From the NCBI GenBank assembly GCA_027854065.1, contig JAQGEF010000003.1, forward strand, positions 1-64,000: a stretch of 64,000 nucleotides of DNA. The letters are read 5' to 3'. Position numbers and translations under genes: made by a program. Under the pieces are notes generated by a model. It was not told the origin of the DNA. It saw nothing but the letters and a program-made list of their open reading frames with translations, and searched no databases. Below, in pieces: positions 53,503-62,317 of the stretch. The stretch comes from Polluticaenibacter yanchengensis. Lineage in GTDB: Bacteria > Bacteroidota > Bacteroidia > Chitinophagales > Chitinophagaceae. The stretch's first letter is position 1; each line of letters starts with the position of its first letter.

Positions 53503-54237
53503 TTATCCTTTGAGGTTGATTAAACGGGCTAAATGATCGAACTGTGCCGTTAATGTATTTTGATTTTTGGTTCCGGTAACTGTGTTTTCTTTTTCGGTAT
53601 ATGAATACCCCTTGGCGTCCAGGTAACTTTTTAAAGCATTTTTATGATTCATATCGAACTGTGAGATCAACTGCGGGAATACGGTTAGTATCCTATGATG
53701 ATTTTCTGTTCTTTCTTTGTCTATCCGGCTGTCTTTGATGGTTACAAGCATTGCCCCTTGTCCGTAGTCGGCAATGTAATAACCACTTGAATGAAACATG
53801 CCTGATGCCATCATTCCAAGTAAGTGTAATTTATCTTTTGTAAAATGAAAGGTATGGTTGCTTAAAAGGCTGATGCCATTATCCTCTCCGTATTTTTTTA
53901 GCTGGAGGGATTGTTCTATTAAATTGGGGGGCAGACCGGACATGGTATTTGCCCATGCCCAAAGCCAGGTTTGTGATGAGTGGGCAATTGTTCCGAGTAC
54001 TTGTATGGGGAATACGAGGTTGGGCCCGAAACTGATTATTCCCTGCTGCATATCTACATTCCAATTGTTATTCCCGATGATCTCTCCAAAGTCTATTTGT
54101 TTATCCAGTGCAATTCCTCCGTAACGTTCAATAAGTTCCTGTTCTGTTTTACATGGTGTTTCCTTTGGCTGTAGTTCCTGGTTGCCGTCCGGTATAGCTT
54201 TGTCTGACTTTGTAAAAAGCTTACTAAATATTCCCAT
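53503..54237 (-). CDS. DUF6882-type protein
   Basis: A 244-residue soluble protein resembling the DUF6882 family. It has 'QVLGTIAHSSQTWLWAWANT' near the centre, 'SLQLKKYGEDNGI' and 'MMASGMFHSSGYYIADYGQG' behind it, followed by 'ILTVFPQLISQF'. These follow the family order. The N-terminus (MGIFSKLFTKSDK) is amphipathic. There is no known function. The gene appears to be alone. Confidence 0.8.
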   Translation of the reverse strand: MGIFSKLFTKSDKAIPDGNQELQPKETPCKTEQELIERYGGIALDKQIDFGEIIGNNNWNVDMQQGIISFGPNLVFPIQVLGTIAHSSQTWLWAWANTMSGLPPNLIEQSLQLKKYGEDNGISLLSNHTFHFTKDKLHLLGMMASGMFHSSGYYIADYGQGAMLVTIKDSRIDKERTENHHRILTVFPQLISQFDMNHKNALKSYLDAKGYSYTEKENTVTGTKNQNTLTAQFDHLARLINLKG

Positions 54238-54634
54238 TGCTTAATTGGTGGTTTGAGTGGTGATTTTAAATGGCTACTATCTTATAAATGTAATTAGAAT
54301 TATTAAATGTTTTTATATTTCCTATGGTTGTTATAATTGTTTTTTACGGAAGATACCTCTGTATGAGTTTTTTTATATATTAAATATGGAAACGTTCAGG
54401 TATATTGCCAAATAGCGATATAATGCTGAATGGCAGCGGCATGTGTTGGTGCCGACGCAGGAGGCAGCCCGCAGGGCCGAGCGTAGCGGAGCCATAAACA
54501 CGCCGGACTTATGCCGATGGATGATCTGCGGCTGATTGCCCCAAATTGTATTTATAATGGCGATGTGTTTATGAGAATAAAATTTTGCCTCTTATTTTGC
54601 GTTTATCTAAACAAATAATTGATTTTTGTAAACG
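54238..54634. repeat. Spacer with a dispersed GACGCAGGAG copy
   Basis: At 54425-54522 lies a family copy with GTTGGTGCCGACGCAGGAGG, a short inner hairpin (GCCCGCAGGGC) and CGAGCGTAGCGGAGCC. The outer halves equal those of the copy at 2749-2890. There is no gene in this spacer, which separates divergent genes and must hold the gldB promoter. Confidence 0.7.
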
Positions 54635-55672
54635 ATGAAACAATTTCTTTGGTTTTTAAGCATAGTGGTAATGTTAGTGGCGTGTAAAGGTAAAAAGATA
54701 CCTGATGTAAAGGGTATCCCGGTTACCATATCGCTACAGGAATTTGATAATGATTTTTTTAGCATAGATACGTCTAAAGTAGGGGCGGAACTGGATCGCC
54801 TGGCCATAAAATATCCTGATTTTTTACCGGTTTATATTGTGAGTGTCCTGGGCATAAACCCGCAGGACGCTATGATGCCGGAAGCTGTAAAGTCGTTTAT
54901 TAATTCATACAGGGGTATTCAGCATTTGGGGAACGACGTGTTTGCTAAAAACAGGAATTCTTTGTTTGAGAACCTGAAACTGGCTATCCAGCTATTTAAA
55001 TATTATGAACCTGCTTTTTTGATAGATTCCCCGTTTGTAATTACGAAGTTTGTGGGACCAATGGACGCTTTTGAGCCTTTCAGCATCGGGGATTACGGGG
55101 ATGTGCGTACGAAGAACGGTGTGGGGATCGCCATGCAGTTTCACCTGGGTGCAGATGCGGTGGTGTATGAAGAAAGTGCTGCTCATGGTTTGTTTTACGA
55201 TTACCAGTCTAAACGGTTTCTGCCGGAAATGATGGTAGTGAATGCTGTGAAGAACCTGATAGAAGATACATACCCTTATACTTTTGGTAACCGGCCGCTG
55301 GTGGAGGAAATAGTGGAAAAGGGTAAACGGATTTACCTGGCGCAGCAATTACTACCGAATGTGCACGACAGCCTGATACTGGGTTATACGGGTAAGCAAC
55401 TGGAGGGCAGCTATAAAAATGAAGCTTATATCTGGAATTATTTTATTAAAAGCGATTTGCTATACAATAACGAGGGGACTATCAAACAATTGTACGTGAA
55501 AGACGGCCCTAAAACGGCTGAATTAAGCGATGAAGCACCGGGCTACATTGGTTTGTTTGTAGGCATGCAAATAATAAAAGCCTACATTAAAGAGAAGGGT
55601 ATGGTTAGCTTTAGCCAGTTAATGAAGACCCCGGCTGCAGATATTTTGAGTGCCTCTAAGTATAAGCCTTAG
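54635..55672 (+). CDS. gldB: GldB-like gliding-motility lipoprotein
   Basis: A 345-residue lipoprotein of the GldB family. Its N-terminal signal ends with lipobox 'VVMLVAC' (Cys17). GldB is required for gliding and the type IX secretion-linked machinery in Flavobacterium; in non-gliders homologues persist with unclear roles. Visible family features are 'QEFDNDFFSIDTSKV', 'YPYTFGNRPLVEEI', 'YIWNYFIKSDLLYNN' and 'APGYIGLFVGMQIIKAYI'. The latter part is related to DUF2268-type metalloprotease folds, but I see no complete HExxH, so it is probably not catalytic. It converges with apaG, with a four-base overlap of the ends. Confidence 0.8.
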   Translation: MKQFLWFLSIVVMLVACKGKKIPDVKGIPVTISLQEFDNDFFSIDTSKVGAELDRLAIKYPDFLPVYIVSVLGINPQDAMMPEAVKSFINSYRGIQHLGNDVFAKNRNSLFENLKLAIQLFKYYEPAFLIDSPFVITKFVGPMDAFEPFSIGDYGDVRTKNGVGIAMQFHLGADAVVYEESAAHGLFYDYQSKRFLPEMMVVNAVKNLIEDTYPYTFGNRPLVEEIVEKGKRIYLAQQLLPNVHDSLILGYTGKQLEGSYKNEAYIWNYFIKSDLLYNNEGTIKQLYVKDGPKTAELSDEAPGYIGLFVGMQIIKAYIKEKGMVSFSQLMKTPAADILSASKYKP

Positions 55673-56055
55673 TTGTTTTTTTGCGGGGCTATGAGATCGA
55701 ACGATGGTATTTCTACCAGGAATTCTTCGAGTTTATCCAACTCTATCATTTTATAGTGGCCCCACATTTTTCCGAGTTCGCTGTTTAAATTGCTGCCACT
55801 GATGTACTGGTAACTTTCCCCAGGATTGATAACGGGTTGCTGGCCTATAACGCCTTCTCCTTCTACTTCCTTGCTTTCGCCAAGACTATCGAATATGAAC
55901 CAATGACGGCGTAGTAATTGTATGCTGTAGGCATTAAGGTTAACGATGGTTATCCGGTATGCAAACATGTGTTCGTTACTTAACGGCTTGCTATACTCAC
56001 TCTGATAAAATACCTCTACCGTAACCTCTACACCCTTGGATGTAATTGTATTCAT
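55669..56055 (-). CDS. apaG: ApaG-family protein
   Basis: A 128-residue protein of the ApaG/F-box-associated fold, a small beta sandwich. It contains 'VEVFYQSEYSKP', 'FAYRITIVNLNAYSIQLLRR', 'HWFIFDSLGESKEVEGEGVI' and 'GQQPVINPGESYQYISGSNL', all diagnostic. It is a cytoplasmic protein linked in other bacteria to Co2+/Mg2+ resistance and dinucleotide levels. Era is encoded 70 bases upstream on the same strand. Confidence 0.92.
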   Translation of the reverse strand: MNTITSKGVEVTVEVFYQSEYSKPLSNEHMFAYRITIVNLNAYSIQLLRRHWFIFDSLGESKEVEGEGVIGQQPVINPGESYQYISGSNLNSELGKMWGHYKMIELDKLEEFLVEIPSFDLIAPQKNN

Positions 56056-56125
56056 AGGTAAATTTTTACGAGCATGAAGATAAGTGAATATTCTTAAACT
56101 ATATTATCAAAATGCGGAAGTTTTG

Positions 56126-57001
56126 TTAATACCCATATTCGCGCAGCTTTAGCTCATCGTTGCGCCATTTGGGTTTTACCTTTACAAATAACTCCAGGAA
56201 TACCTTGGATTCCAGGAACTTCTCAATGTTTTCCCTGGCTTCGGTGCCGAGTTTTTTTATCATGGATCCCTGCTGGCCTATGATGATGGATTTCTGTGTT
56301 TCGCGGTGTACTATTATTTCTGCGCGGATTTTTATGAGGGTGCTTTTCTCCTTGAATTCCTGTACGATTACGGCAGTATGGTAAGGGAGCTCTTCGTGGT
56401 AGAGTTCAAATATTTTTTCCCGTATCAGTTCAGATACAAAGAATTTTGTTGGCAGGTCGCTCAGGTCTTCCTGGCTGTAAAAAGGATCGCCCTGCGGCAG
56501 ATACTTTAATATTAACGGGATTAACTGATCGGTATTTTCTTCGTGTTTAGCAGATACGGCCAGTAATTCTTTTACGTATTTCTGAGCGCTGAAAAACTCG
56601 ATGGCAGCTTTTAATTTATCGGGATTGGCGACGTCTGTTTTATTAATAACGAGTATGGACGGTACTTTTAGCTTAAGTGCCGCAAATATTTCATGTGCTT
56701 CCGATATTTGCTGGTCTTTTACATCAAATAATAATAAGGCAAGGTCCGCATCTTCGAGTGCGCTTTTTACATGCTTCATCATTTTTTCATGCAGCTTATA
56801 CTCCGGGTTGATAATGCCGGGCGTATCTGAAAAAATAATCTGGTAATCGTCTGTATTTACAAAGGCTTTTATCCTGTGGCGGGTAGTTTGCACTTTGTGG
56901 CTTACAATGGCGAGCTTTTCCCCAACAAGTTTGTTAAGTAAAGTGCTTTTACCTGCATTCGGTTTCCCAAAAATTGATACAAATCCGGATTGATACGCCA
57001 T
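56126..57001 (-). CDS. era: GTPase Era
   Basis: A 291-residue GTPase needed for 16S rRNA processing and 30S maturation. The G domain has 'GKPNAGKSTL' (G1), 'SDTPGI' (G3) and 'NKTD' (G4). The C-terminal KH domain binds 16S RNA and includes 'IIIGQQGSMIKKLGTEAREN' and 'VFLELFVKVKPKWR'. Length is normal. It is the first gene of a likely era-apaG unit. Cytoplasmic, associated with the 30S particle and membrane. Confidence 0.97.
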   Translation of the reverse strand: MAYQSGFVSIFGKPNAGKSTLLNKLVGEKLAIVSHKVQTTRHRIKAFVNTDDYQIIFSDTPGIINPEYKLHEKMMKHVKSALEDADLALLLFDVKDQQISEAHEIFAALKLKVPSILVINKTDVANPDKLKAAIEFFSAQKYVKELLAVSAKHEENTDQLIPLILKYLPQGDPFYSQEDLSDLPTKFFVSELIREKIFELYHEELPYHTAVIVQEFKEKSTLIKIRAEIIVHRETQKSIIIGQQGSMIKKLGTEARENIEKFLESKVFLELFVKVKPKWRNDELKLREYGY

Positions 57002-57114
57002 AGTTCATTAATAAATAGGCTGCAAAACTACACTTAATTATCGTTAATCTTATCTTACTATTATTTTTACATGGGGCTATCAACAGTAATGTTTGTTATT
57101 GAAGCATTTGTTCC

Positions 57115-57205
57115 GGCTGTTTAGGGGTTCGCGTTGCTCCGTGCTCCTGCGTCGCACCGGCTTCGTGCCTCGCCGCCCACACATCCGGCAGCCCCTGGGC
57201 ATTTG
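57115..57205. repeat. Dispersed GACGCAGGAG-family repeat (reverse orientation)
   Basis: It contains 'GTGCTCCTGCGTCGCACC', 'CTCGCCGCCCACACATCC' and 'GGCAGCCCC', and is most like the copy at 6390-6487. The copy sits in the 256-base spacer between era and the dioxygenase-like gene. Confidence 0.65.
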
Positions 57206-57257
57206 TAATGCTATTTAGCGGTCATTGACTTCCTGACTGAACTATTTTTCTGGTTTT

Positions 57258-58454
57258 TTACTGATGTGCGGGTGCAGGTAGCTGAAAGTAGTTGCCGCGC
57301 GTATGATCCAGCGCACTTGAGATTCGGTTGAAATTATCCCGCACGGGTTGCAGGTTGATGAATTTTTCTACAATTACCCGGTGTTTGTAGATGATGAAGG
57401 TGTTTTCTGCTTCGGGGTTTATTTTGTTCAGGTAAGCTTCTGTGGCTTTATCGGAAAATGAAGGTACAAATGTTAAGGCAGTGTTTTTGATGCTCAATTC
57501 ATCACCTGTTTTTTCCAGCAATCTTTGTCGTTCTTCTTTGCTGTAATTATTGCTGTTGCCATATACAAAATACACTTTCAGGTATTGTGTTCGTTTTAGG
57601 CTTTCCGCTTCAAGGAATTGTAACCATTGCTTTACCTTATTCCAGTCAGTATTGGCACCGGCAAAATAAATGATGCCATGATAACGGCCGTATTTACAAA
57701 CGGGGCATGTTTGTGTGCCTTTGTCCGGCCCGTAAGCATGAATGGGTAAAAAGGAAGGCTGGTCTTCGCCTATCTGTAAACCTGACCGGATGCGGGTGGA
57801 AGTATCTGTTGGGTAATGGGGAATATTTAGCCCGAGGATAATATCGTGTTCGGCAATTTGTATATTATCTTTTATCAGGGGTCTTAATATTTCGGTACCG
57901 GCCCTGTCCAATTGCCCATACTTTTTTTTGTGACCCAGGTACAACGGGTCATCATCAAAATAAAGGTCGGCAAAGTATTCGTTTTTGATGGCTGGCTCTT
58001 TAATGGATAAATGGATATGCGCTGCCATCTCTTCATCCGGGTAATTGGCAGGCCGTGACGTTTTAATGGTATAATTGCCGTTGTCATCCGATTTTACCCA
58101 TCCTCTTAAGTGACCATGTTCCCTGGCTGCTGCCGGGGTTGTTTTTTTGGATGAATACAATCCTTTCTCATCGGTATGCCAGTAGTACACGATTACATCT
58201 GGAGCGGGCGTCCTGCCATCCCGCTGAAAGACTTTTCCGGTAATCATCAGTTTTTGGGTGCCATCCCGCCACCCGTCACTGGTACTTTCCGCAGTGATCT
58301 TCTCCGGTGTTCCAATGTACATAAGCTCGCACCCTTCGCAACCTCCTCCGATTATTTTATCATTACCGGTTTTAGTTTGTTCTTTTATTTGCGCATTACA
58401 GGCTATTAACACCAGGCAGAGGTAAATGAATTTGCAGATGATCAACTTTTTCAT
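57258..58454 (-). CDS. Intradiol dioxygenase-like lipoprotein with thioredoxin-like C-terminus
   Basis: A 398-residue exported protein. A lipobox-like 'LVLIAC' puts Cys19 as the lipidated residue. Residues 35-215 match the intradiol ring-cleavage fold (protocatechuate 3,4-dioxygenase family), with candidate iron ligands Tyr90 or Tyr91 ('VIVYYWHTD'), Tyr138 ('ANYPDEE') and His146 and His148 ('AAHIHLS'). The remainder (about 235-398) differs from known dioxygenases. It has CxxC 'CPVC' (Cys250, Cys253), then an alpha/beta pattern with 'LKVYFVYGNS' and a terminal 'FIIYKHRVIVEKFINL', as in thioredoxin-like folds. This would be a fusion of oxygenase and redox domains. The first domain also has a 'CEGC' pair. 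No ring-degradation genes are nearby. Confidence 0.78.
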   Translation of the reverse strand: MKKLIICKFIYLCLVLIACNAQIKEQTKTGNDKIIGGGCEGCELMYIGTPEKITAESTSDGWRDGTQKLMITGKVFQRDGRTPAPDVIVYYWHTDEKGLYSSKKTTPAAAREHGHLRGWVKSDDNGNYTIKTSRPANYPDEEMAAHIHLSIKEPAIKNEYFADLYFDDDPLYLGHKKKYGQLDRAGTEILRPLIKDNIQIAEHDIILGLNIPHYPTDTSTRIRSGLQIGEDQPSFLPIHAYGPDKGTQTCPVCKYGRYHGIIYFAGANTDWNKVKQWLQFLEAESLKRTQYLKVYFVYGNSNNYSKEERQRLLEKTGDELSIKNTALTFVPSFSDKATEAYLNKINPEAENTFIIYKHRVIVEKFINLQPVRDNFNRISSALDHTRGNYFQLPAPAHQ

Positions 58455-58523
58455 GGATTTGCTTTTTAGGCAAATATGATGATAGAACGGGTTGATTTAC
58501 AAACGCAATAAGGTAAGATGAGT

Positions 58524-59360
58524 TTATTTTGAGGTAAGCCGGTATTGTTCTGCAAATTTTAATTTGAAATTTTTGGCATAGTTGCGGCTTACCCTGAGCA
58601 CGGTGCCGTCCGATAGGGTGACATCGTAATCGCCATTCTGCCGGGACTGGATAGAAATAATTTTTGAAAGGTTCACAATATGCGATTTGTGTATGCGCAC
58701 AAACTGCCGGTCGTTTAAAGAGGCTTCTAAAGATCTCAGGGTTTCTGTGTACAGGTATTTCTTTGAAAGATGATAGACATTGATATAGGGTGAACTGGCG
58801 GAGAAGTATAAAATATCTTTTGTCTCGAGAACGGTTTTCCTGTTTGCGTTGTCCGAAATATAAATGTAATCAATATGGGTTTGTTTGCCGGTTTCTTCTT
58901 CAACGATGGCAGGCCGGTATTTATGCTGCCAAAGAATATAGGCGGGTATTGAAAAGCCGTAAATAATAATTGTTTTTATGAAGTAGGCAGATAACCCGAA
59001 TGTGAATGTCTGCCAGTAAGCAAATGTATGATAATAGAATGCTTTGGATAATGCCCACACGAGGGCGGGGTAGGTTATTAAATGAACCAGGATGGCAAGG
59101 AGGGTAAAAGATAATTTTACTGTTGTACTTTTTTTCTCTTTAGAGAATTTCAGCAACAATACCAACAGTGGAAGAAATAAAAGCCAGTAAGAACTGAACA
59201 GTAAGGATTCCGAAATATAGAAAGCGCTGTTCTGCAGGTATGTTTGTGTATAATCCTGGATAACTGTTGCGATTATAAAAAATGCCAGGCCGGCCGGTAT
59301 AATGTATTTTAGTGCCGTTTTGCTTGAGAAGAATTGATATGGGGTTGTTTGAGTGGTCAT
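58524..59360 (-). CDS. Membrane-bound LytTR transcriptional regulator
   Basis: A 278-residue protein with four N-terminal helices (about 17-36, 46-64, 80-105 and 118-142) and a LytTR DNA-binding domain (about 172-272). The latter includes 'LETKDILYFSASSPYINVYH', 'LRSLEASLNDRQFVRIHKSH' and 'LSDGTVLRVSRNYAKNFK'. There is no receiver domain, so signalling is through the membrane part. Target genes are unknown. The dioxygenase gene lies 69 bases downstream on the same strand and might be regulated by it. Confidence 0.9.
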   Translation of the reverse strand: MTTQTTPYQFFSSKTALKYIIPAGLAFFIIATVIQDYTQTYLQNSAFYISESLLFSSYWLLFLPLLVLLLKFSKEKKSTTVKLSFTLLAILVHLITYPALVWALSKAFYYHTFAYWQTFTFGLSAYFIKTIIIYGFSIPAYILWQHKYRPAIVEEETGKQTHIDYIYISDNANRKTVLETKDILYFSASSPYINVYHLSKKYLYTETLRSLEASLNDRQFVRIHKSHIVNLSKIISIQSRQNGDYDVTLSDGTVLRVSRNYAKNFKLKFAEQYRLTSK

Positions 59361-59455
59361 ACTTTATTGATGATGATTGCCCGGGTGATTTTTATAAATG
59401 TTGGTAGTCCGGAGTTTAGCCGGGTAGACCGGATGCGTTAATGCCTGGTTGAAAA

Positions 59456-60148
59456 TTAAGGTAGAACGGCTTCCGGTTCATTTGACAGCTTTATCATTTC
59501 TGTGATTCGGCTGTTTGTTTTAATGCGTTCAACAAATTTTTCGGCGCTTTCGTTCAAACCTGGCTTTTCCTGGAGTTGAAGATAATAAAATGCATTGTCT
59601 TTATTGGGAAAAATAATGACGGTTTCTCCAAAACGAAGGTCAAATGTTTTCATATTGACAATTAAGTAACCTGAATTATCCGGGCTTTTGACGCCTACAA
59701 AGTCAAACTGATTATTTGCTTCCACTTGCCCCTGTACGGTTAAGTATGGGTAATTCCTGGATGAAACATCGCTATTGACCTGGATTTCTTTATCTCTTGT
59801 ATAAAATATGAGTGTGAGTTCGGGTTTGAGGATGAACTTATTATCCTTTCCGCCTATATTTTCTCCGAATATGACGCCTGAAAATGTTTCTTTATCAATC
59901 TTAAAATTGAACGGGGTATTGAAAACGTAATAATCGTATTTCTCAACCGGAAAGGCAAGTGATTTTAATGGCTTGTTTTTGGCTGATCTGAGCCATTTTT
60001 TATCATTTTTGAATAGCTCATTATTCCATTTTCCTGGTTTTTGGTTATTGGCAGCTTTTGTTTTTAAAGTATCTAAGATGGTTTGGGCATTGCCGTTTAG
60101 AAACAGGAATAACAGTGTAATGGTGATAAGATTGACTTTTGAAATCAT
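59456..60148 (-). CDS. Exported protein, unknown function
   Basis: A 230-residue protein with a signal peptide (about 1-21, 'MISKVNLITITLLFLFLNGN' then Ala). The mature part is beta-rich with 'NTPFNFKIDKETFSGVIFGE', 'KPELTLIFYTRDKEIQVN' and 'TFDLRFGETVIIFPNKDNAF'. I cannot name the family. It is periplasmic or surface exposed. It seems to have its own promoter; the LytTR regulator gene lies 95 bases downstream. Confidence 0.65.
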   Translation of the reverse strand: MISKVNLITITLLFLFLNGNAQTILDTLKTKAANNQKPGKWNNELFKNDKKWLRSAKNKPLKSLAFPVEKYDYYVFNTPFNFKIDKETFSGVIFGENIGGKDNKFILKPELTLIFYTRDKEIQVNSDVSSRNYPYLTVQGQVEANNQFDFVGVKSPDNSGYLIVNMKTFDLRFGETVIIFPNKDNAFYYLQLQEKPGLNESAEKFVERIKTNSRITEMIKLSNEPEAVLP

Positions 60149-60421
60149 TTTTTCATACGGCTTTTAGTGTGAAATGTATAATGTTCCACCGAATATACAC
60201 TGGTTTTTATTATTTGAAAAATGTTCTCGGAAATGGTGGTATTGATGGAGGACCTGTAATTCTTAGGCTTAATCAGTGATTTTGGCCGGCATTTACCAGG
60301 GGGCGGGATGTTATTTCACAATAAGAAACCGGTCTTTAATTGATTATGTGAGTGAATATTCGGCTGGTAAAATATAAACAGGAAGGAATAATTACTAATT
60401 TCACCTTCTAAAAATGACAAA

Positions 60422-61768
60422 GTGAGTAAGGTTTTAATTATAGATGATGAAGAAAAAATAAGGACGTTACTTTCCAAAATAATCAGTTTGGAAGGTTTTG
60501 ACGTAGTTCAGGCTGCAGATATAAAGAACGGGCTCAAAAAACTGGAAACATCGGATATTGATGTGTTGATCTGTGATGTGAAATTGCCGGATGGCAGTGG
60601 CGTTGAGACTGCTAAAACCATTAAAGAAAAATATCCTTGTATAGAAATTATCTTGCTGACTGCTTATGGCAATATTCCGGATAGTGTGCAGGCAATTAAA
60701 AATGGTGCTTTTGATTATATAACCAAAGGTGACGATAATAATAAGATTATCCCGTTGTTATATAAGGCATCCGAGAAAGTATCATTAGCTAAAAGGGTTT
60801 TGCAACTGGAAAAGCAGTTAGGCAAGAAACAATCTTTTGACAATATTATCGGTAAATCAAAAATACTTCATGCTTCTATTGAGGCTGCAAAGAAAGTAGC
60901 AACCAGTGACGCAACTGTTTTGCTTACCGGTGAAACCGGTACAGGAAAAGAGGTGTTTGCGCAGGCGATCCATAATGCAAGCAACAGGAGTTCCCGGAAT
61001 TTTGTAGCTGTTAACTGTTCTGCCTTTGGTAAAGAGTTGTTGGAAAATGAATTGTTCGGACATAAAGCGGGTGCTTTTACCGGTGCTATAAAAGATACAA
61101 AGGGCATTTTTGAGGAGGCAGATAACGGAACGGTTTTTTTAGATGAAATAGGGGAAATGCCATTGGACCTGCAGGCGAAATTATTGAGGGTTTTAGAGAC
61201 GGGCGCATTCTTAAAAGTTGGGGACAGTAAACCCACTAAAGTGAATGTGCGCATTATAGCTGCCACTAACAGGCATCTGCCGAAAGAGGTAGAAACCGGT
61301 AACTTTAGAGAGGACCTGTTTTATCGTGTGGCAGTATTCCAGATATCGCTGCCGCCACTCAGGGAAAGAATTACTGATATAGAAGAACTGGCATTGTTCT
61401 TCTTACAAAATTTCGCTAATAAAATGAACAAAAAAATAAACCATATTTCGATCAACTACCTGGAAGCACTAAAGCAACATTCATGGAAAGGCAATATCCG
61501 TGAACTGAAAAACATTATTGAACGCAGTGTGATTCTTACTGATGGTACTTCTTTAACAGAAGATAGTTTACCTGCGGAATTACAAACTCCTGATATTACT
61601 GAAAGAAAGGAGAAAACTTTATCGGCTTTTGAACTTTCCAGTGCAGAAAAATTGCATATTCAGAAAGTACTGAACTATACCAATGGCAATAAAACTGAAA
61701 CAGCAAAACTGCTGAATATTGCCTTAACTACTTTGTACCGTAAGATAGAGGAATACCAAATAAAATGA
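60422..61768 (+). CDS. Sigma-54-dependent response regulator, upstream of kdp
   Basis: A 448-residue NtrC-type activator. Translation starts at GTG 60422 ('MSKVLIIDDEEKIR'); an ATG eight bases before is out of frame. The receiver domain (1-115) has Asp8-Asp9 and phospho-Asp52 ('ICDVKLPDG'). The AAA+ domain (about 140-370) has Walker A 'GETGTGKEVF', the sigma-54 contact loop 'GAFTGA' and 'DEIGEMPL'. The Fis-type HTH ends the protein ('NKTETAKLLNIALTTLYRKI'). No kinase gene is adjacent inside the window. Its place before the Kdp genes suggests that potassium uptake here is controlled by sigma-54, unlike the KdpE type. A terminator follows. Confidence 0.94.
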   Translation: MSKVLIIDDEEKIRTLLSKIISLEGFDVVQAADIKNGLKKLETSDIDVLICDVKLPDGSGVETAKTIKEKYPCIEIILLTAYGNIPDSVQAIKNGAFDYITKGDDNNKIIPLLYKASEKVSLAKRVLQLEKQLGKKQSFDNIIGKSKILHASIEAAKKVATSDATVLLTGETGTGKEVFAQAIHNASNRSSRNFVAVNCSAFGKELLENELFGHKAGAFTGAIKDTKGIFEEADNGTVFLDEIGEMPLDLQAKLLRVLETGAFLKVGDSKPTKVNVRIIAATNRHLPKEVETGNFREDLFYRVAVFQISLPPLRERITDIEELALFFLQNFANKMNKKINHISINYLEALKQHSWKGNIRELKNIIERSVILTDGTSLTEDSLPAELQTPDITERKEKTLSAFELSSAEKLHIQKVLNYTNGNKTETAKLLNIALTTLYRKIEEYQIK

Positions 61769-61791
61769 CCCCTATCAAAACGATAGTCTTT

Positions 61792-61820
61792 ACCCTTTCA
61801 TTTTGAAAGGGTTTTTATTT
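61792..61820 (+). terminator. Rho-independent terminator after the activator gene
   Basis: ACCCTTTCA (61792-61800) pairs with TGAAAGGGT (61804-61812) over a three-base loop, then a T-rich run to 61820. Confidence 0.85.
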
Positions 61821-61887
61821 TACTATAGTGCCCAACTTTTACTCAATTTATTTATAATCAATACTGTATATTAATGGTATTCCCTGG

Positions 61888-61904
61888 TGGCATATAAATT
61901 GGCA
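61888..61904 (+). promoter_or_regulatory. Possible sigma-54-like promoter, imperfect spacing
   Basis: TGGCATATAAATTGGCA resembles TGGCAC-N5-TTGC but with one extra base between the conserved GG and GC. It lies 32 bases upstream of the 94-residue gene, a fitting distance, and the gene before it encodes a sigma-54 activator. The mismatch makes it weak. Confidence 0.3.
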
Positions 61905-61935
61905 TAAGAGATCTGAAACAAAATTTCTTATAATA

Positions 61936-62220
61936 ATGGATGACAAAAGCGCTATTCAGAAAATTCAGCAATTAACAGCTAAAACACTCCGGGCTATTTG
62001 CGGGGGTGAAAAAAAGAATGTATCGGACCTGTATGCACAGGTAGAGCAACTTTATGGAAAGGGTAGCAGTTATACCCGCTCAATTATATCTACCACATTT
62101 ATTCTCCCCTTATCCCAATTCCTGGAAATGAATGACAAGGCGGGCAAAGCGTATCTTAATTTATTGCCGACTGAACTCAATGAAGAGTATCGCAGGCAGA
62201 TCTATTCAACAGGTGTTTAA
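61936..62220 (+). CDS. Small helical protein A of the Kdp locus (DUF7674-like)
   Basis: A 94-residue soluble helical protein without signal peptide. It reads 'IQKIQQLTAKTLRAICGG' then 'YGKGSSYTRSIISTTFILPL'. Its second half aligns with the 126-residue protein at 62314: Y-x-x-G-x-x-Y-x-x-x-I-I-x-x-x-F-x-x-x-L, then a Pro and a Tyr at corresponding spots. The two are therefore related, and both resemble small DUF7674-type proteins seen beside Kdp genes. The function is unknown. It is followed 16 bases later by a micropeptide frame. It is probably the first gene of the Kdp transcript. Confidence 0.7.
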   Translation: MDDKSAIQKIQQLTAKTLRAICGGEKKNVSDLYAQVEQLYGKGSSYTRSIISTTFILPLSQFLEMNDKAGKAYLNLLPTELNEEYRRQIYSTGV

Positions 62221-62236
62221 CCGGCAAAATTCAACA

Positions 62237-62317
62237 ATGACAATAATATTAATTATTACAGGAGCAATACTTTTTGCATTCTTTTTTTGGGTGATCAAAA
62301 TATTTGAAAAAATATGA
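62237..62317 (+). CDS. KdpF-like single-helix micropeptide, copy 1
   Basis: A 26-residue frame, ATG 62237 to TGA 62317: 'MTIILIITGAILFAFFFWVI' plus a short basic end ('KIFEKI'). One transmembrane helix fills most of it, as in KdpF, which stabilises the KdpABC complex. Its stop overlaps the start of the next gene (ATGA at 62314-62317), so translation is likely coupled. A longer in-frame version beginning at 62132 would overlap the preceding gene and is less likely. This is the extra micropeptide beyond the kdpF at 62697. Confidence 0.6.
   Translation: MTIILIITGAILFAFFFWVIKIFEKI

Noticed and set aside
54635..55672. GldB-like protein as an active DUF2268-type metalloprotease
   Set aside because: I could not see an intact HExxH zinc motif, so a catalytic role is not supported.
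61888..61904. A firm sigma-54 promoter call
   Set aside because: The GG and GC elements are one base too far apart. It is kept only as a weak candidate.
62132..62317. Longer version (61 codons) of the Kdp micropeptide
   Set aside because: The first 35 codons overlap the end of the 94-residue gene out of frame. The compact 26-codon version matches the KdpF plan better.
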